Shown here: one piece after another, positions 43,676 through 56,207 of the stretch
How the letters are laid out: each line of letters opens with the position of its first letter
Position numbering within the stretch: the stretch's first letter is position 1
Source: Kappaphycus alvarezii
Taxonomy: Eukaryota; Rhodophyta; Florideophyceae; Gigartinales; Solieriaceae
DNA: 64,000 nt
Reading direction: 5' to 3'
NCBI GenBank assembly: GCA_002205965.3
Contig: NADL03000674.1
Span: 186,001-250,000 of the forward strand
The notes under the pieces: generated by a model
What the model saw: only the letters and a program-made list of their open reading frames with translations
What the model was told of the DNA's origin: nothing
Database searches by the model: none
Position numbers and translations under genes: made by a program

Positions 43676-44639
43676 ATAATGAATCAACCGGGAAAAGTGG
43701 ATAGTCCCAGTATATCAGTGGTAAACTTGGGCTGGCAAAGCGTTTTGCAAGAGATGTGTCAGAACTGGTTTTTTTCCTCTTTTCATTCACAAATGGTATT
43801 ACACTGATCTTAAATACTGCAAGATATAGAAATGACTTCATGTTCGGGCTGTGCTTTTGATCGGCTACAGTACAGTTTTTGCATGCCATGAAGTCAAAAA
43901 CTGCTTTAGGTCGCCTGATTTGTCCTGCTTGGATGATCAGTATAGTCCAGCTCGGATAAATATCTTCCGTGTCTTCTTTTAAAGGTTCAGGGTCCTCCTA
44001 ACCTAGTGACGTGTAAGTAGCTAATTGACAAAACCGATTGCTACTGCCGGCCTTCAGTGATCTGTGAATCACCCAGTGTCTACGTAGAGCGAACATACCT
44101 GTTGTATATGGCAGTTAAAAGTCCTAAAGTCCTGTCCAAAGTCCGACTGCGGCATATCTGAACGTATCTTGTTCCAAATGCTGATCTCTTACCATTAAAG
44201 CTCACATCTACTTTGTTCAACCTTTTGGAGAATAACTGGGCTCACTTTAGAAAATTACTCTGCTCGAGAGGTGGCCTTATAGCTCCTCTCCCGTTGTTGT
44301 TTCGGTATGAGTTTGAGTCGGTTGTGGTTGTCTGGAGTACTTTAGCGCAGAGCGGAATACATTTCAAGAATAAGGCAATGAAACATGACCTTTACATTCC
44401 AAATTATAAACCACCCAAACTTCTTCCCCATTGTATAAACGTTAGTATGATGGTTTTCTCCAAGATAATTTCTCGAAAATGTGCTTCTAAGGCACGATCC
44501 CTTGTCATTTTGTTGCAGAGCATGCTAAAACTTAGTTTTATCATGAAAATAGGGACGGAGAAGGTCATTTTGGTGAGTCAGATCGTAGTGGAGCTTCATA
44601 TTGGCACTCTGAAACCAGGGGTACCACCACTCAATGTAC

Positions 44640-44885
44640 CAAACAGACATAGCTTGAACTGCAGATGTTGCGGTTTCATCTTCATAACGGCGACTAATGC
44701 CACTAACAAGATATCCTCCTCTCTGATGTCGGTATTGATATCTATGGCGCTTTGGGCGACGAAGGCGGTATTTTTTTGCGATGCCTTGGTTACGCCGTTT
44801 CTTCCTGCTGTGATTCCGGTGCTCTGAAGGAACTTTCGGACTTCGTTAGCCGATTTGCGTTTAACTTCAAATTGATGCACGTACG
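44640..44885 (+). mobile_element. Old LINE 3' fragment
   Basis: Diverged copy of the LINE at 15934-17280. It shares GATATCCTCCTCTC, GATATCTATGGCGC, TTGGGCGACGA and GACTTCGTTA, and in the coding frame GIDIYGALGD. It overlaps the end of a 204-codon ORF (44213-44827) that reads it in another frame, so that ORF is probably not a gene. Confidence 0.75.
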
Positions 44886-44949
44886 ATAAGTTTGCACCCG
44901 CACCTGCCGTGAAGTTGATCTTCGAATACGCTACACACACTTACACCTC

Positions 44950-45355
44950 CTGGGATATAGAGAAAATCTATGCATATGCGTGTTGCGCGCATATTAAAGC
45001 ATATTTTAGTCCTCACCCTGCACTCTTTGATGAGGGTTTAGTTCTACTATATCTATACAGTAGATACTCCGTTGATATTTCTATCTTTTTTAGGTCTATC
45101 TAGACCACAGAATCTATAGACATTTACTCCATTGGATATTTATGGATACTCCAGAAGATTTTATCCTAGTAGACACGACTTCTCGCACGTGATAGGGCTA
45201 GTCGTCGGTGCCGGGATTGTTTATAATTTGTGCAACTGCCGCACTGCGGTGAGTAAAGGGAGCAGCCAATTCATCTTTTTCAACCTAGAAAAATCTACCA
45301 AAACCATTCTGTTTTTTTCGGAGTCGCCTATAAGCGTCACTCTGCTTTTTGAAAA
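44950..45355 (+). repeat. 5' LTR of an old copia element
   Basis: Pairs with 48237-48612: shared CTATACAGTAGATACTCC, AGGTCTATCTAG, GATATTTATGGATACT, GCACTGCGGT or GCACTCCGGT followed by AGTAAA, and CTGTTTTTTTC. The ends are approximate, since both copies are diverged. No target duplication was found. Confidence 0.75.
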
Positions 45356-46636
45356 CTTGAAATTCACGACAATCACGATTTATCCGTGGTTTCAGATCTT
45401 TCCAAAAGTAAGTTTTCTTACTATCTAGTGAGAATTTTCCTATCGCCTAAATTTTATAGCGGTATTTAAGGCTACGTGTAAGCCTGAAATTTGTAACCAT
45501 ACGATTTACTCTTCTTTTCATTAAATAATAGGTAGTACCTGAACATCGCATTGAAATTGCTACAGTGATCTGCCCTGTGTCAGGCCCGGCGCTAGTTGCG
45601 TCTAGCTCCAGATCCGCCTTGGTAGGTCGCAACAAGCTGTTCCGTAGCTCCCTCTGCGACTGGTTATGAGCGTTCAACAGCAAAAACTGCGCCAAGGTGA
45701 CCGTAAAGCTCCCAGAAAGCTCTTCTACACATCTTCCGCTCCCACGTCCAAATCTGGCCAGTCAGGCTGCAGTTGAGACTAATTCAAAACTGACTATTAC
45801 AACCCAGAAAAATCCCATTTCAAACGATATATCGATACGAACGAGATCTTGATCTAATCAGGATAGTCGTTTTACGGCCAAAACCAATCCGGTATCAGCA
45901 GATAAGGGAAGGTACACTGAAAAGTGAAAAGCGGAACTCGAAAAACCCCTACTTCGAATCAAGTTCAAGACTCCAGTCAAAAACTGCTTTGTGTGCCACG
46001 TGTGACACGGAGGCGATCGAGCTTGTTCAAGAAAGAAGTCGCCCAAATAGAAGGACGTCCTCTGATTGGAGAGCGCTTTAATCAGGGCCGCCGCCTTGTA
46101 GACCGGGCCAGGACTACCAAAAAGACTTCATTGAGAGAGCCTAACGCGATTAAGTACTGTAAATGTGTACCGTCATGCGCAACAGCCAGAAGAAGTTTCA
46201 AAACCACCTCCTTAGCGGTAATCACTTGAATCGCCGTACTATCAAAAAAGACCCACCGCACTGTAAAACGTACCCCAAGAGCTTCTAGAGCCACCCTCTC
46301 TTTCAGCGCTATCTTAATGGAAAGGACCATGAGGCTAAATTAGCAGATATTCATTAGTATAATTCTATCTGCGCGACTGGATCTAGTACAGTAAAATTGG
46401 AATCGATTTAAAAAATCCTTTGCAAAAACAATTGAAAAATCAAAACAAATCCTAGACCACAGTACACTTCGCTTGAAGGGACAAACAACTCCCTAAAATT
46501 TGTTTAAGACAGAAGTAACTCCTGAAAAAATCAAGCAAAGACACTCAAAACAAATGAAACCAAAAAGTTGAAGACAATATCGAAAGAAAATATATGAAGG
46601 GGAGAATTGAGTTGATTTTGCCATATACGGAACAGA
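45356..46636. other. Copia leader or unrecognised internal DNA
   Basis: Between the 5' LTR and the first gag-like ORF. Short ORFs on both strands have no recognisable motif. Possibly the untranslated leader plus decayed gag. Confidence 0.35.
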
Positions 46637-47390
46637 ATGCCGATCGGACAAGGTATTGACCTGCATTACAAAGTCCAGCGCAGATTTACGGAGCGAGTTC
46701 GTTACTATGAGGCAGCTACAAATTCGAACGGTGCAGCCCTCAAATACCTCGTTATCGCCGACTATCCACCTATGGATCTATTTGATACATACGTGCTCTT
46801 CAATATACACTTTAACGAAGGTTTTTGGCCTTCCGTAAGACAAAAGGAATCAATACACTGTCACTAGAGTAAGGTTTATTCTTCAAAACAATTGTGTTCA
46901 CGATATATTCCAAAAGTGACATCCTGACAGCCTTGAGATGCATTGATTCCTATTTATCTCGAGGTAACCCGCAGCCTATAGGAATTCCATCAGATCAAAG
47001 GGCTTCTAGTGGTATATCTACGAGCCATGGGTACCTATCTGAAGACCAAGTATCTCATTACATATCTCAGAGATTTAAAGACAAGAGCAAGAAATTATCT
47101 AGGGCCTTATGCGAGTATTGAAATGATTATCTTTCAAAGTACGTCTACGCTTGCCAGCTCTATTCTTTTACGACGGCGAAACGCCTTAAATATCTACTCT
47201 ATTTCCTTACCAGCAAAGCAAAACTTTTCTACACTCTAAATTTAGAGGGAAAATTCCGTTCTGCGCTCTGCGCCGAGTTAGAGAAAAATTTTACTGACGA
47301 CGATTGTACTGATGATGATTGTTCGGAAAGCAATGAATCCCAGTCCGCTGAATATTTCTTTTGCGAGAACATGGATTGCGATGCTGACTA
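46637..47390 (+). pseudogene. Copia gag remnant
   Basis: Two ORF pieces (46637-46867 and 46894-47121, then open past a stop to about 47390) read a gag-like helical protein: ALKYLVIADYPPMDLF, then QVSHYISQRFKDKSKKLSRAL and LYFLTSKAKLFY, ending in a Cys/Asp-rich stretch. I assign it by position in the element and by general resemblance, not by a strict motif. Confidence 0.5.
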
Positions 47391-48206
47391 TCCCGGGTCT
47401 GAGAGAGATAAAACCGATTTCGGCTTCAAGCTCAGTCAAAACCAGTATTCAAAGAGTCTCGAGATATTTCTATCTGACGGACGCCTCTCGAATTTTAGGT
47501 CCTTGAGACAAAAAGTTGCTAATTTTGCGCTCACGAGGCCGGAGATATGTTGCGCAGTAAACATGGCCGCTAAAATTACAGAAAGTATGTTCTCTAAAGA
47601 TGGCATCAGTCGTATTAACAAAAAAAACTCGTCCCACGAGTGATGAAGGACCCACTTATACATCTTAAGTACTATAAAGTTGACTTCAACACACTGAGAA
47701 TAGAAGTCTACGGGGACCTTCGTTAGCCAATAATAACGAAAATACATCACATCTGGGATATATTGTGCTCCCTACAAACGAATCTGACTGATGAAATGTA
47801 CAGAATTTCTCAAGCCTCTGAAAGCGGGAGAATCACGCTTTCTTTCCTAGGTGCCGAATTTTACGGCTTCTTTGACGCTTTTGATGCGCTTTATATAATC
47901 AAGCACGACCTAGAATCAATCCTGGGGACAAAGATACCATTATCAATGTTCACGGACTCTAAGAGCCTATTAGATGTCATCAAAGATTTTCATGCAACCC
48001 TGGAGGAAACACTAGTGAAAGACGTAAGAGTTGTATGTCAAGCGTATCAGAGGAATGAGATATATCATGTCAGCTCTGTGCGAACTTCGAACAATCTTTT
48101 TGATATGTTTACGAAGGTTAGGAAATGCGAAGCATACATCAGAGTCCTTTCCCGAAACATTTGTGAATTATCAGATGAACGATGGATCCTCCCATCGGAT
48201 GTATAA
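47391..48206 (+). pseudogene. Copia RT end and RNase H, joined directly to gag
   Basis: FKLSQNQYSKSLEIF, TRPEICCAVNMAAKITESMF and ISRINKKN (47423-47630) are the region just after RT in one copia lineage. After a break, RNase H follows: LGAEFYGFFDAFDALYIIKHDLE, FTDSKSLLDVIK with the catalytic Asp, and an EIYHVSSVRTSNNLFDMFTK end (about 47850-48115). Protease, integrase and nearly all of RT are missing between this and gag. Confidence 0.85.
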
Positions 48207-48236
48207 TAGAAAAAGAGTATGGGTGAGGGAGAGGGA

Positions 48237-48612
48237 GTACGGAAAAAATCCACGCACATACTGTAGTCCTTGAACTCTTCAACTTTTGATAAGGGCCCAA
48301 TTCTTATTTATCTATACAGTAGATACTCCATTGGTATTTATATTTATTTTAGGTCTATCTAGGCCACAAAATCTATAAATATTTACTCTATTAGATATTT
48401 ATGGATACTAAAGAAAGATTTTTATGCTAGTAGATAACATTTCTCGCGCATGCTATGGCTATTCGTCAGTGCCAGAATTGTGTACAAGTAGTGCAGCTAC
48501 CGCACTCCGGTCAGTAAAGAGAGCAACCAATTCATCTATTTTCAACCTAGGCCAATCTAGCAAAACCGTTCTGTTTTTTTCAGAGTCGCCCGAAAGCGTC
48601 ACTCTATTTTTA
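48237..48612 (+). repeat. 3' LTR of the old copia element
   Basis: Preceded by the polypurine tract GGGTGAGGGAGAGGGAG (about 48219-48236). Partner of 44950-45355; divergence by eye is substantial, so this is an old insertion. Confidence 0.75.
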
Positions 48613-48794
48613 GTACTTTAAAATGAAAGAGACTCCATTCGACCATAAAATGTACTCAATTGAGTTCAAAATTTTTTTCGACGGAAAAACTATAGATTAA
48701 AATAAATTAGAATTTGAAATCATGAAGAATGAAAAAACTTTTAATCAGTCGTAGCGGGCCAGCGTACAGTAGCGAAACGTCTTTGCTCTGTATC

Positions 48795-51050
48795 GGAGGA
48801 CCGGGTAATTGTGGGTCACCGTGGTGATTTGGGTCAATTTTTTAAATAATTTTCGAAGCTTTTTTCCATATAACCATCTAAAATGTCAAAAAATTTAAAT
48901 AAACTTCGAAGACGTGTTTTTGGCGCTATTTCGGCAATAGAAGCATAAAATTAGCGGCAAAATACGCCTAGAATCATTGTTCACGAGAGCAATGCACATG
49001 CCATTACACCACGAAAACAAAGCGCATACACGTGTAGCCTCATATATCTCAATTTGCGGAACTTTGGTAGCCTCCGCGGAGAGCAGCTTATGAAAGCGCT
49101 ATGGAGGGCGATATTTTCAAGAGCAGGGTGAAACTGGCAATCAAAAGGATTCCGGAGGACAAATGGAGCATCAGAATGACGGCAAAGGTGCATCGGGTGT
49201 TAAATACAACACTACAGAAAAAAATGAATCAGAACAGCACCGAACGAAAGGCCAGAGGGCGACCTCCAACCTTTCAAAAGGAGGAGGATCAGACGATATC
49301 GAACGCCTGTACAGAGTTCGCTCAGAATGGAACACTACTTTCGGGAGATATTTTACGAGACCTTATAAAAAATTTCATTTTTCAGACTCCCTACTGGAAG
49401 GAAGAGTAAGCTCCCTTCAGTGACGAGATGCCTAGTGCAGACTACATTTAAAATTTTCTGAGGCGCCATCCAACTCTCGGTCTCAAGCGAGGATCTGCTA
49501 TTGATAATAGAAGAGCCGACCCGAAGTCACCGGAATATCTCGCCTGACACTTTGCTCGTTTTCAGAAGATTCAAAAAGAGTACAAAATCAATAACCCAGA
49601 GCAGATATTCAATATCAACGAGAGCGGTTTCTCTATAGCAGCTGCTCATCGCGCACGAGCTAAAGCACAAACTCGAAAGATAGAAATAACTCAGGTCAAC
49701 TAAAATGGTCATAGAATGCAGAGCATGTGGCTCTGATGCCTGTAGTGTCGGCAGACGACAAAGAGTGGAAGCCCCTTGCCATTCTACTGGGCAAGCAGTC
49801 CAAATGGCGTAAACGACGAAACGACAGCATTAAAACACCGTCAGATTTCCTACTTTCAACACCAACGTTGCTTATCGAGACCCTGTGGGCATGGATGAGT
49901 CCTTTTTTTCAATAGGTTCAGTCTTTTATAGAGAAAATTGCGGCGCCCCGGAAGAAACGCAAGCACATAGTTTTGACTCCTGATGGGTATGGTGCTCATG
50001 TTTCATATGATGATCTTCGGCTTTTGAAGGATAACAATCTCATCGCAGCTGTTTTGCCTGCTCATAATAGCCACCGAACACAAGTAATGAATTATACTGT
50101 GTTCTCACCGTTTAAAACTAGTATAAAAAATGAAATCAATAAGCGCACTCCTTTTGTTTCAAAGGAACATCGTAGTGATGTTTACACTCTTTGCGATCTG
50201 CTACATTTCATTTACATAAAAGCAGTCACATACAAGAATATTTTCAATGAGTTTCGAGCATGTGGTTTATGGTGCCTCAAAAGCCAGGTTGTTGACTCTC
50301 CAGTTATCAAAGTTAGGGATATAACGAACTGTGCAAACTATGATAACAGGATTATGATTTTACGAACTACAAGGTGCTCGTGCAATCATATCAATTTGTA
50401 GGCAAATATATCGCAGCAGTCTCAATTTTCTACGGTTTGACGGAGTATTTTTAATTTCAAGGACTATAAACACCAAAAGAGGGTGCCTATTTACTAGTGA
50501 CGATGTGCTTTCAGAGTTGCAGGCTCGAGAGCAAGAGCGTTCAACATTGTCAAAACAGAGAATCAGTCATGCGCAAGAAGTAGAGGGGCGACGCGTCGCG
50601 AGAGATCTTGCAAATGCGCAGAGGTAAGTTCAACGACAGGTCGTGGCTGCTGAGAAGAATCGAGAGAGCCAAGAGTGTGCTAGATTGAGGGAAGCTCATG
50701 GTTCAAGGCTGTAGGCTTGGAAACCAACAAGGCACACCAGAAGGTCTCTCGCGAGGGCTAGAGCTGCAAGATTAGCAGGGTTGTATCGATAAAAATTTTG
50801 GAAATACATGTTAAAAGTTGCATAATGACCAAGTGTTCAGGTTTTTTGGCTGCTAAGAGGGAACTAGGGCCAGTGCTATTGTATCTGTATCTCGCGTTGT
50901 TGACCTGTTTACCGTCCCAAACTTTGTAAATTATATTCCATGGGCTGCAGTAACATGAATGTCACGTTTGAAGTAAAGCGAAGCAATAATTGCAAAGTTA
51001 CAATGATTTGGCACAAAGTGACCGTAATTTGCCTGGTTACGACACAAGAC
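48795..51050 (+). mobile_element. Pogo/jerky-like DNA transposon with degenerate terminal repeats
   Basis: The left end (about 48804-48840) reads GGGTAATTGTGGGTCACC and GATTTGGGTCAA. The right end, on the opposite strand (about 51005-51043), reads GGCAAATTACGGTCAC and GTGCCAAAT. These are imperfect inverted repeats of the type seen in pogo-like elements. They enclose a decayed transposase. Confidence 0.6.
49101..50780 (+). pseudogene. Pogo-like transposase (DDE_1 type), broken
   Basis: The N-terminal helix-turn-helix region (VKLAIKRIPED, then GRPPTFQKEED) is followed by FLRRHPTLGLKRGSAIDNRR (about 49457-49515). FNINESGF (about 49608-49632) corresponds to the first catalytic motif, where the family has Asp-Glu; the Asp is Asn here. 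LTPDGYGAHVSYD (about 49974-50010) is the second catalytic motif, and LPAHNSHRTQVMNYTVFSPFK (about 50053-50115) follows as expected. Frame changes and stops occur near 49420, 49550, 49700 and 50400. The C-terminal KRGCLFTSDDVLSELQARE region (about 50475-50535) is still readable. Confidence 0.85.
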
Positions 51051-51539
51051 CAATAAAGTCATTAATTGAACTTTAGAGAAAACATAATATGCATGCCAAG
51101 CTACCTAGTCATTTTCAGAAATGGCTGCCTGTAATGCTATTACATAAGTCCATTGAAAAAACGCTAAATAATTCGGAACAGATTTTATCTTTATCAAATT
51201 TGATAACAACTATTTCAAAGATTGATTGAAATGCAGAGTTCTCAGTAAATCTGACAAATTTGGTGAATCTCAATCATGGCGGTCTTATTCGAAACCAATC
51301 GATAATTGTGCAATACCTCGATCTCCAAACCAATACAGTTGCCTTGAACTGACCTACCTGTACCATAGGCATCCTGATTCCGGTACTCAAACGTGGGGAC
51401 CAACATACAGTACTCTAGTGAGATACACCCTCTTTGCCTCTTACCCCACTGAAGGAAAGCCATCGAGGGAGGTCTCTCCTCTCTCCTAGCCGACCTCCTG
51501 GATCTTCCCGATGCAAATTGGATTTCAAAGAAGAATAGG

Positions 51540-52480
51540 CCCACTCCACGCCCTCATAGCCACGGAAGCAGCTATATGATAAGGGGATCACTGGCTTGCC
51601 GCTCTGGACACGTTAGAGGTCTATGGCAGGTGAACAGCAAACCGCTACTACACGACTGCGGACGCATGTTCCCCACACAGAAACAGCCATGATAAGAGCA
51701 TGCCTCCTCTCCCTCAAGCTCTAGACAAGAGACGATTGCACCCTTACAACAATGGTAATCCGTCTCGGTCTCACCCGAGGTTCCCCTCTCTCCCAATCCT
51801 ATTCAATGTCTTTATCAATGGCCTTCCTAAAGCCCTGACGGACATCACGACCCCTCCCACCTCCGTGCAAACTATTCGCAGACGACTTCCTCCTTCACTA
51901 CCACGACCCTTTCCTCCTCCAGACTCTCCTCGACGAATGCCAACGGTGAGAATTCGCGCGGCGCATGAACAGGGCACCCAATAAGTGCATAATAGTCTAC
52001 CAAGACCTAGCCCACCCAAGATTAACATTACAATACAATCGACGGCGATCCTTCTTTCTGACAAGGCCCCTTAACTAGGAATGACAATCACCCCCCTATG
52101 GATACATCCTGGCGTGACCATCAACAGGGCATATCGTACTCTACAATGCACCCGGACCTTTCTATACACAACGCCCCTCACTACTGACATGACCCCTCCC
52201 GTCCTGGCCACCTCCTCTACACGTTCTTGCGCAGTACGAACCTATACGGAGCCATCCTGCTGCGCGACCTCGACGAGCTCCACCGCGCCGACCTCTCCAT
52301 CCAGCGGCCCTCTTCGCATCTCATCACCGCTCGAGAGGTACTTTCAACACCACCGCTTATCTCGCCTACGAGCCTGTAGTGCAATGCGCGGTGAGCAGCT
52401 CTTCTCGTCTAGGAACGGAACACCTTCAGACATAAGAAACCCGACGCCCACACCTAGTGCGTAGGTAGGTATAAATGCTT
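51540..52480 (+). pseudogene. LINE reverse transcriptase relic
   Basis: LTRGSPLSPILFNVFINGLP (about 51765-51825) is the RT motif before the catalytic box. FADDFLLHYHDPFLLQTLLDE (about 51877-51940), in another frame, contains the catalytic FADD. Later, LYGAILLRDLDELHRADLS (about 52238-52295) resembles the post-RT thumb of non-LTR elements. Frame shifts and stops throughout. It differs from the LINE at 15934-17280, which covers a different region, so whether they are one family is unknown. Confidence 0.78.
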
Positions 52481-54276
52481 GTTGGCTAGGTTAGGTTTAT
52501 TTAAGAGGGCAGGGTGAGTGAAGTTAGGGTCAGCCAAGTAAGGGAGATCCAAGTTAGAGATAAGTAAACTCGACACTTGGCCCAATAGATCGCCCTTCAC
52601 CGGCGAAAATATCAGGTCCAATTTGGGGGCCGAGTGGTCCAGATTGCAAGCCCTCAAGCCCATCGGGTGAGTATACAGTACCAGGAATAATAGTGGGCGA
52701 CAAAAGAAAATTGCCCTTACTGTACAGTACAGTGCCTGCTGGTTAGCGGTAAATCAGATAAAAAAATCACCAAAATCAGCTCTGCCGATGGCAGTACAGT
52801 GTGAGTGCCAGTTGCACTACAGAGAAATCTTCCAATCCCGGACCTCACCAGACTGCTCCAACGACAGGCCTCAACTTCCTCTCAAAACTAGGCGGACCAT
52901 AGAAACCAGAAGACCACGGCAGCCCGCGCATTACACCATATCACAACTTACGGAGCAAACTCAGTACTCCACAAAACTCTCACCTCCCACCTCTGGCGCA
53001 CCCATCCTACCTTTACATCTCCGTCCGGAAGACCCGTATCGGCCCCCTATGCCGCCGCCAACGTTGCTGGTTACTTTGCTACGCATCCATCACAAACGCA
53101 AATTGGATCCGTCCCATCCTTCCTCACCTCCCCATACTCAGGGGGCACCCAAATCGCCTCGCCCTTCGCTAGTCCCAGCAGTGGTTCGCACACCACTCAG
53201 TGCCTACGACAACGTCCCATAAAACTGCTACTAGGACCATGGAACTCCTCCGGGACAACGCCCTCACCGACAGCCAGCTCTTAAAATTACGCGACGCCAT
53301 CACTGTACTATATTCTCATTGCTTAGGGGTCACCTCGTTGCATCCCGTACCATCAAATACGCAAAAGGCCCTTATCTCACCACACCGCTCACTCAAGTCT
53401 GACCAAAACAAGTTTCACCTTTTTCTGCATTACGGTATTCACTCGCAAGATTATCCTGGAAAGATAGCCCTTTAGGCGGCTTTTAGTCAGGAGAATAAAT
53501 AAATTTCCACTACACCTGTACCTCAGGACCCCCCGACAGGATTTTTTTGGTCATGAACGAGTCTTTTGTTTGTTATAAATATCATTAAAATTTTTAATAT
53601 GCATGTGTTTCTGTAATTACTGTACACAATACCATTTTTTATGTCAGTCTCGAAATGACTTACTGTACTCGTTAACTATGCAGTTTGTCCAGAAGATCAA
53701 CCTTTACCTAAAAAATCAAGTATTTGAGCAAGTACAGGATTTTTGCGCAAGAACGCAGTAACTGTGGTTGAGACCTAATAAATTTAGAAATGCACTCTTT
53801 TGATTGCCAAATGAGTTATTCAAAGGGCTCGCGATGGTGCCGGAGCAGCATCTGTGATAGCCCAGCAGGAATACTTAGATATTTTATGTTATTAATCTAG
53901 TACAAAATGCTACCGTAGCCACTAGATTTAATTTTTATGGTGGACTAGCTCTACACTGCACTGTACTTTACTTTCAAATGCAGTGCAGAAGTGCTAAAAG
54001 AAGCTATATAAGGGCTTGCGTACGGAGTAGCGGAGCAAGTCCAAGACAAGAATCATCAGCCATCAAACAGAAGAAGTAAACACTTGTTCTTGCTGCAATA
54101 AGGGGAAGCCGACCCGTCGAGCACAACGGACAGAAGTTGCGTCAGACATTATCAGCTTGGCTTGTAGGGCTTACGGTGGACTTCCACCAGCAACCTTGCT
54201 GCGTGCTACACTTGTCATACTTTTTGGGCTGTGATACTACAAAATGTTCTGAATTGAGTACTGTACAGTTTTCGAA
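52481..54276. other. Unassigned stretch with Pro-rich ORFs and TACTGTAC words
   Basis: Plus ORFs at 52788-53222 (Pro/Ser/Thr-rich, 144 codons, ATG) and 53200-53475 may be LINE-derived, being next to the RT relic and of similar composition, but they carry no diagnostic motif. From 53480 the DNA is AT-rich. A TATA-like TATATAAG at about 54005-54012 has no recognised gene start behind it. TACTGTAC or GTACAGTA words are unusually frequent. Confidence 0.35.
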
Positions 54277-54344
54277 TAGAGGTTTTTAATTTACAATCTA
54301 GAGGCTGAAAATGCAATTTCGAGCAAGACTGCCAGCACGGATAA

Positions 54345-54992
54345 TTTAATGAAAGACTGAAATCTTGTAATGAATTTTGGACAACCTTGGTTAAGTTCGG
54401 TCACTCTATCCGCAGCAACATAGCGACAAGTGACGAGTCGATAAGTCAAAGCCGTGCAAGAGCTATAGAAGCGCGCATTCGTAAGGCTGAAACCGGTAAG
54501 CGGGCACGCCACGCTTTCGCTTCGCAGCGCAGGAAGCCCGAGTCCAAGAAGAAGAAGGAACACAGAGAGTTTGCCGCACAGGACTTCAAACTTAAAGCTC
54601 TGGACGCAAGCTTGCGAACTAAAAAGCCAAATGAAGCTTGCTTCCACGCGCTTACTGCAGCTATATATGCTATCAACGGCCAGCATCAGCTCCTCTCATC
54701 CCTTGAAGTGCCTGATGTCCCGTCTATCCCTGTCCCTGAGCTGGACGACAGCAAAACAGAAGCGCTAGATACGAATGAACAGATAAATGCGCCTGGTACC
54801 GAAGGAGAAGGCCGGAGTGCTAGCGCTGGTGAAAGTTCTTTCGACAGCAACGGGCATGAGGCGAATGACGAAAACGATGAAGATGAAGACATCGATCACA
54901 TTTTTAAATGTCGTCCATGTACGACTCAAGCCGATCCAACATCCTCTCAGGTGAGATTAGCGGCACTCCATATCTTCGAATGCGCCTGTTAA
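54345..54992 (+). CDS. Accessory ORF of the Harbinger element
   Basis: The frame is open from 54345 but has no ATG near its start, so the true start may be spliced or lost. Residues rich in Arg, Lys and Ala (RARAIEARIRKAETGKRARHAF, shown here only to its 20th residue in function: a basic helical region) occupy the first third. The end is acidic (DENDEDEDIDHIF). Harbinger elements usually pair the transposase with a Myb-like DNA-binding protein; I see no Myb Trp pattern here, so the assignment rests on position. It converges with and slightly overlaps the transposase end. Confidence 0.45.
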   Translation, partial: FNERLKSCNEFWTTLVKFGHSIRSNIATSDESISQSRARAIEARIRKAETGKRARHAFASQRRKPESKKKKEHREFAAQDFKLKALDASLRTKKPNEACFHALTAAIYAINGQHQLLSSLEVPDVPSIPVPELDDSKTEALDTNEQINAPGTEGEGRSASAGESSFDSNGHEANDENDEDEDIDHIFKCRPCTTQADPTSSQVRLAALHIFECAC

Positions 54993-56207
54993 CAAGACTT
55001 GCAGCCACATCGTACATAGCGTGGAACAGGCTATCTTCCAACGACCATCTGTCTATAAAGAGTCTAAATCGATTACTTACCAGCCGACGCCCTATTCGTT
55101 CCGAATTCTTTGTCTGTTTATGTCCCGGTCCATATTCTGTTTGAACGGAAAAATCATTGCCTGGTTTGCTTTTGAAGGGCTCACTACGTGGGAGCCTTGG
55201 CCTTGGAACCTGTATCGGCTATAGCATGCCAGTTATCACTAAAGAATTCAGATGTGTCCCTATGCGGTGAACTGTCATGAAAAATACCCCTGCCATGTCT
55301 CGCCCCGTTAGCGATATGTCCAACCGAATTATAAAACCATAGATGTCAGTCCCCACCAACAAAGCAAATCAATAGAAACTATGATGCCCATCGTAGCGCT
55401 CTTCCTGCGTTTGTGGGTTGCTTGTCCGCCATGTTATCTGCTTAGTACCGTCCCAAAATTCTTCAAAAATAGGGAAACCAAAACAAGACCTCTCATTGAC
55501 AGTCGGAAGTTGCGTCGGCCACTTTATGCGGGACCAATCACCTTTTTTTGGATATGTTAGAAGTGCCCAGGTCACATGCCTTACGTAGTTGTTAACAGTA
55601 CCAGTACTTACCGTAAAGCAACGCAAACGTCTGAAGCCCAAGGCTCCCCTCGTCGCCAACCCAACAGATTGTTGAACAAAAGCAGCATTTTAAAACTGAG
55701 TAGCGCTCGCTTGCGGCTTTGTCGCAATGCTTTTAGGTCAGTATCAAATTCCATTCTGGGGTTTATCGGCTGATCTAAAAGAGGCTTCAACAACGAAAAA
55801 AAATCCATAAATTCTTCATAAGTATGCCCCGCACGTTGAAAACATTCCTGGATCGTTATGCTCGATAACAGATCTGAAAAATGCTCTCCTTTGCCCGGCG
55901 ATCGCTCGTATATCCCCTTAATTCCGAGGCGTGAATTGCCTCGTCCCGGAGGGATCTCCCGCTCACTTGCCGTTTCAGCGCGACTTGCATGCTCATTATC
56001 CGTGACAAGAGCAACAAAGGCACAAGTCTCCTCTTCCATGAGCATGAAAGCGGCCATCGCTGCAGCTACCAAGTTGGCATCCGTAGCAAAAACGATCTCA
56101 TAGACCTGGGTAGCAGTGAAGGCGGATCTTTGCCGTTCAAAAAAGGCTGGAAAACAGCGCAACATAATCGTAGAAACAAGTGCCATGTATTGCCAGTAAT
56201 GCGGCAA
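54955..56207 (-). pseudogene. PIF/Harbinger transposase, broken
   Basis: The N-terminal part (55608-56207, 199 codons) includes HTYEEFMDFFSLLKPLL and LLLFNNLLGWRRGEPW. After a frame change near 55630 it reads VSTGTVNNYVRHVTWAL and IKWPTQLP. FWDGTKQITW (about 55445-55475) holds the first catalytic Asp, and YDGHHSFY precedes a stop at 55369. Downstream pieces read FALLVGTDIYGFIIRLDIS, then SERIGRRLVSNRFRLFIDRW and a LFHAMYDVAASLVNRRIR end (to about 54960), with the catalytic Glu plausibly in SERIG. The second catalytic Asp is not obvious. Non-functional as it stands. Confidence 0.85.

Noticed and set aside
44213-44827. 204-codon ORF
   Set aside because: Its second half overlaps a LINE 3' fragment read in the wrong frame; the first half has no motif.
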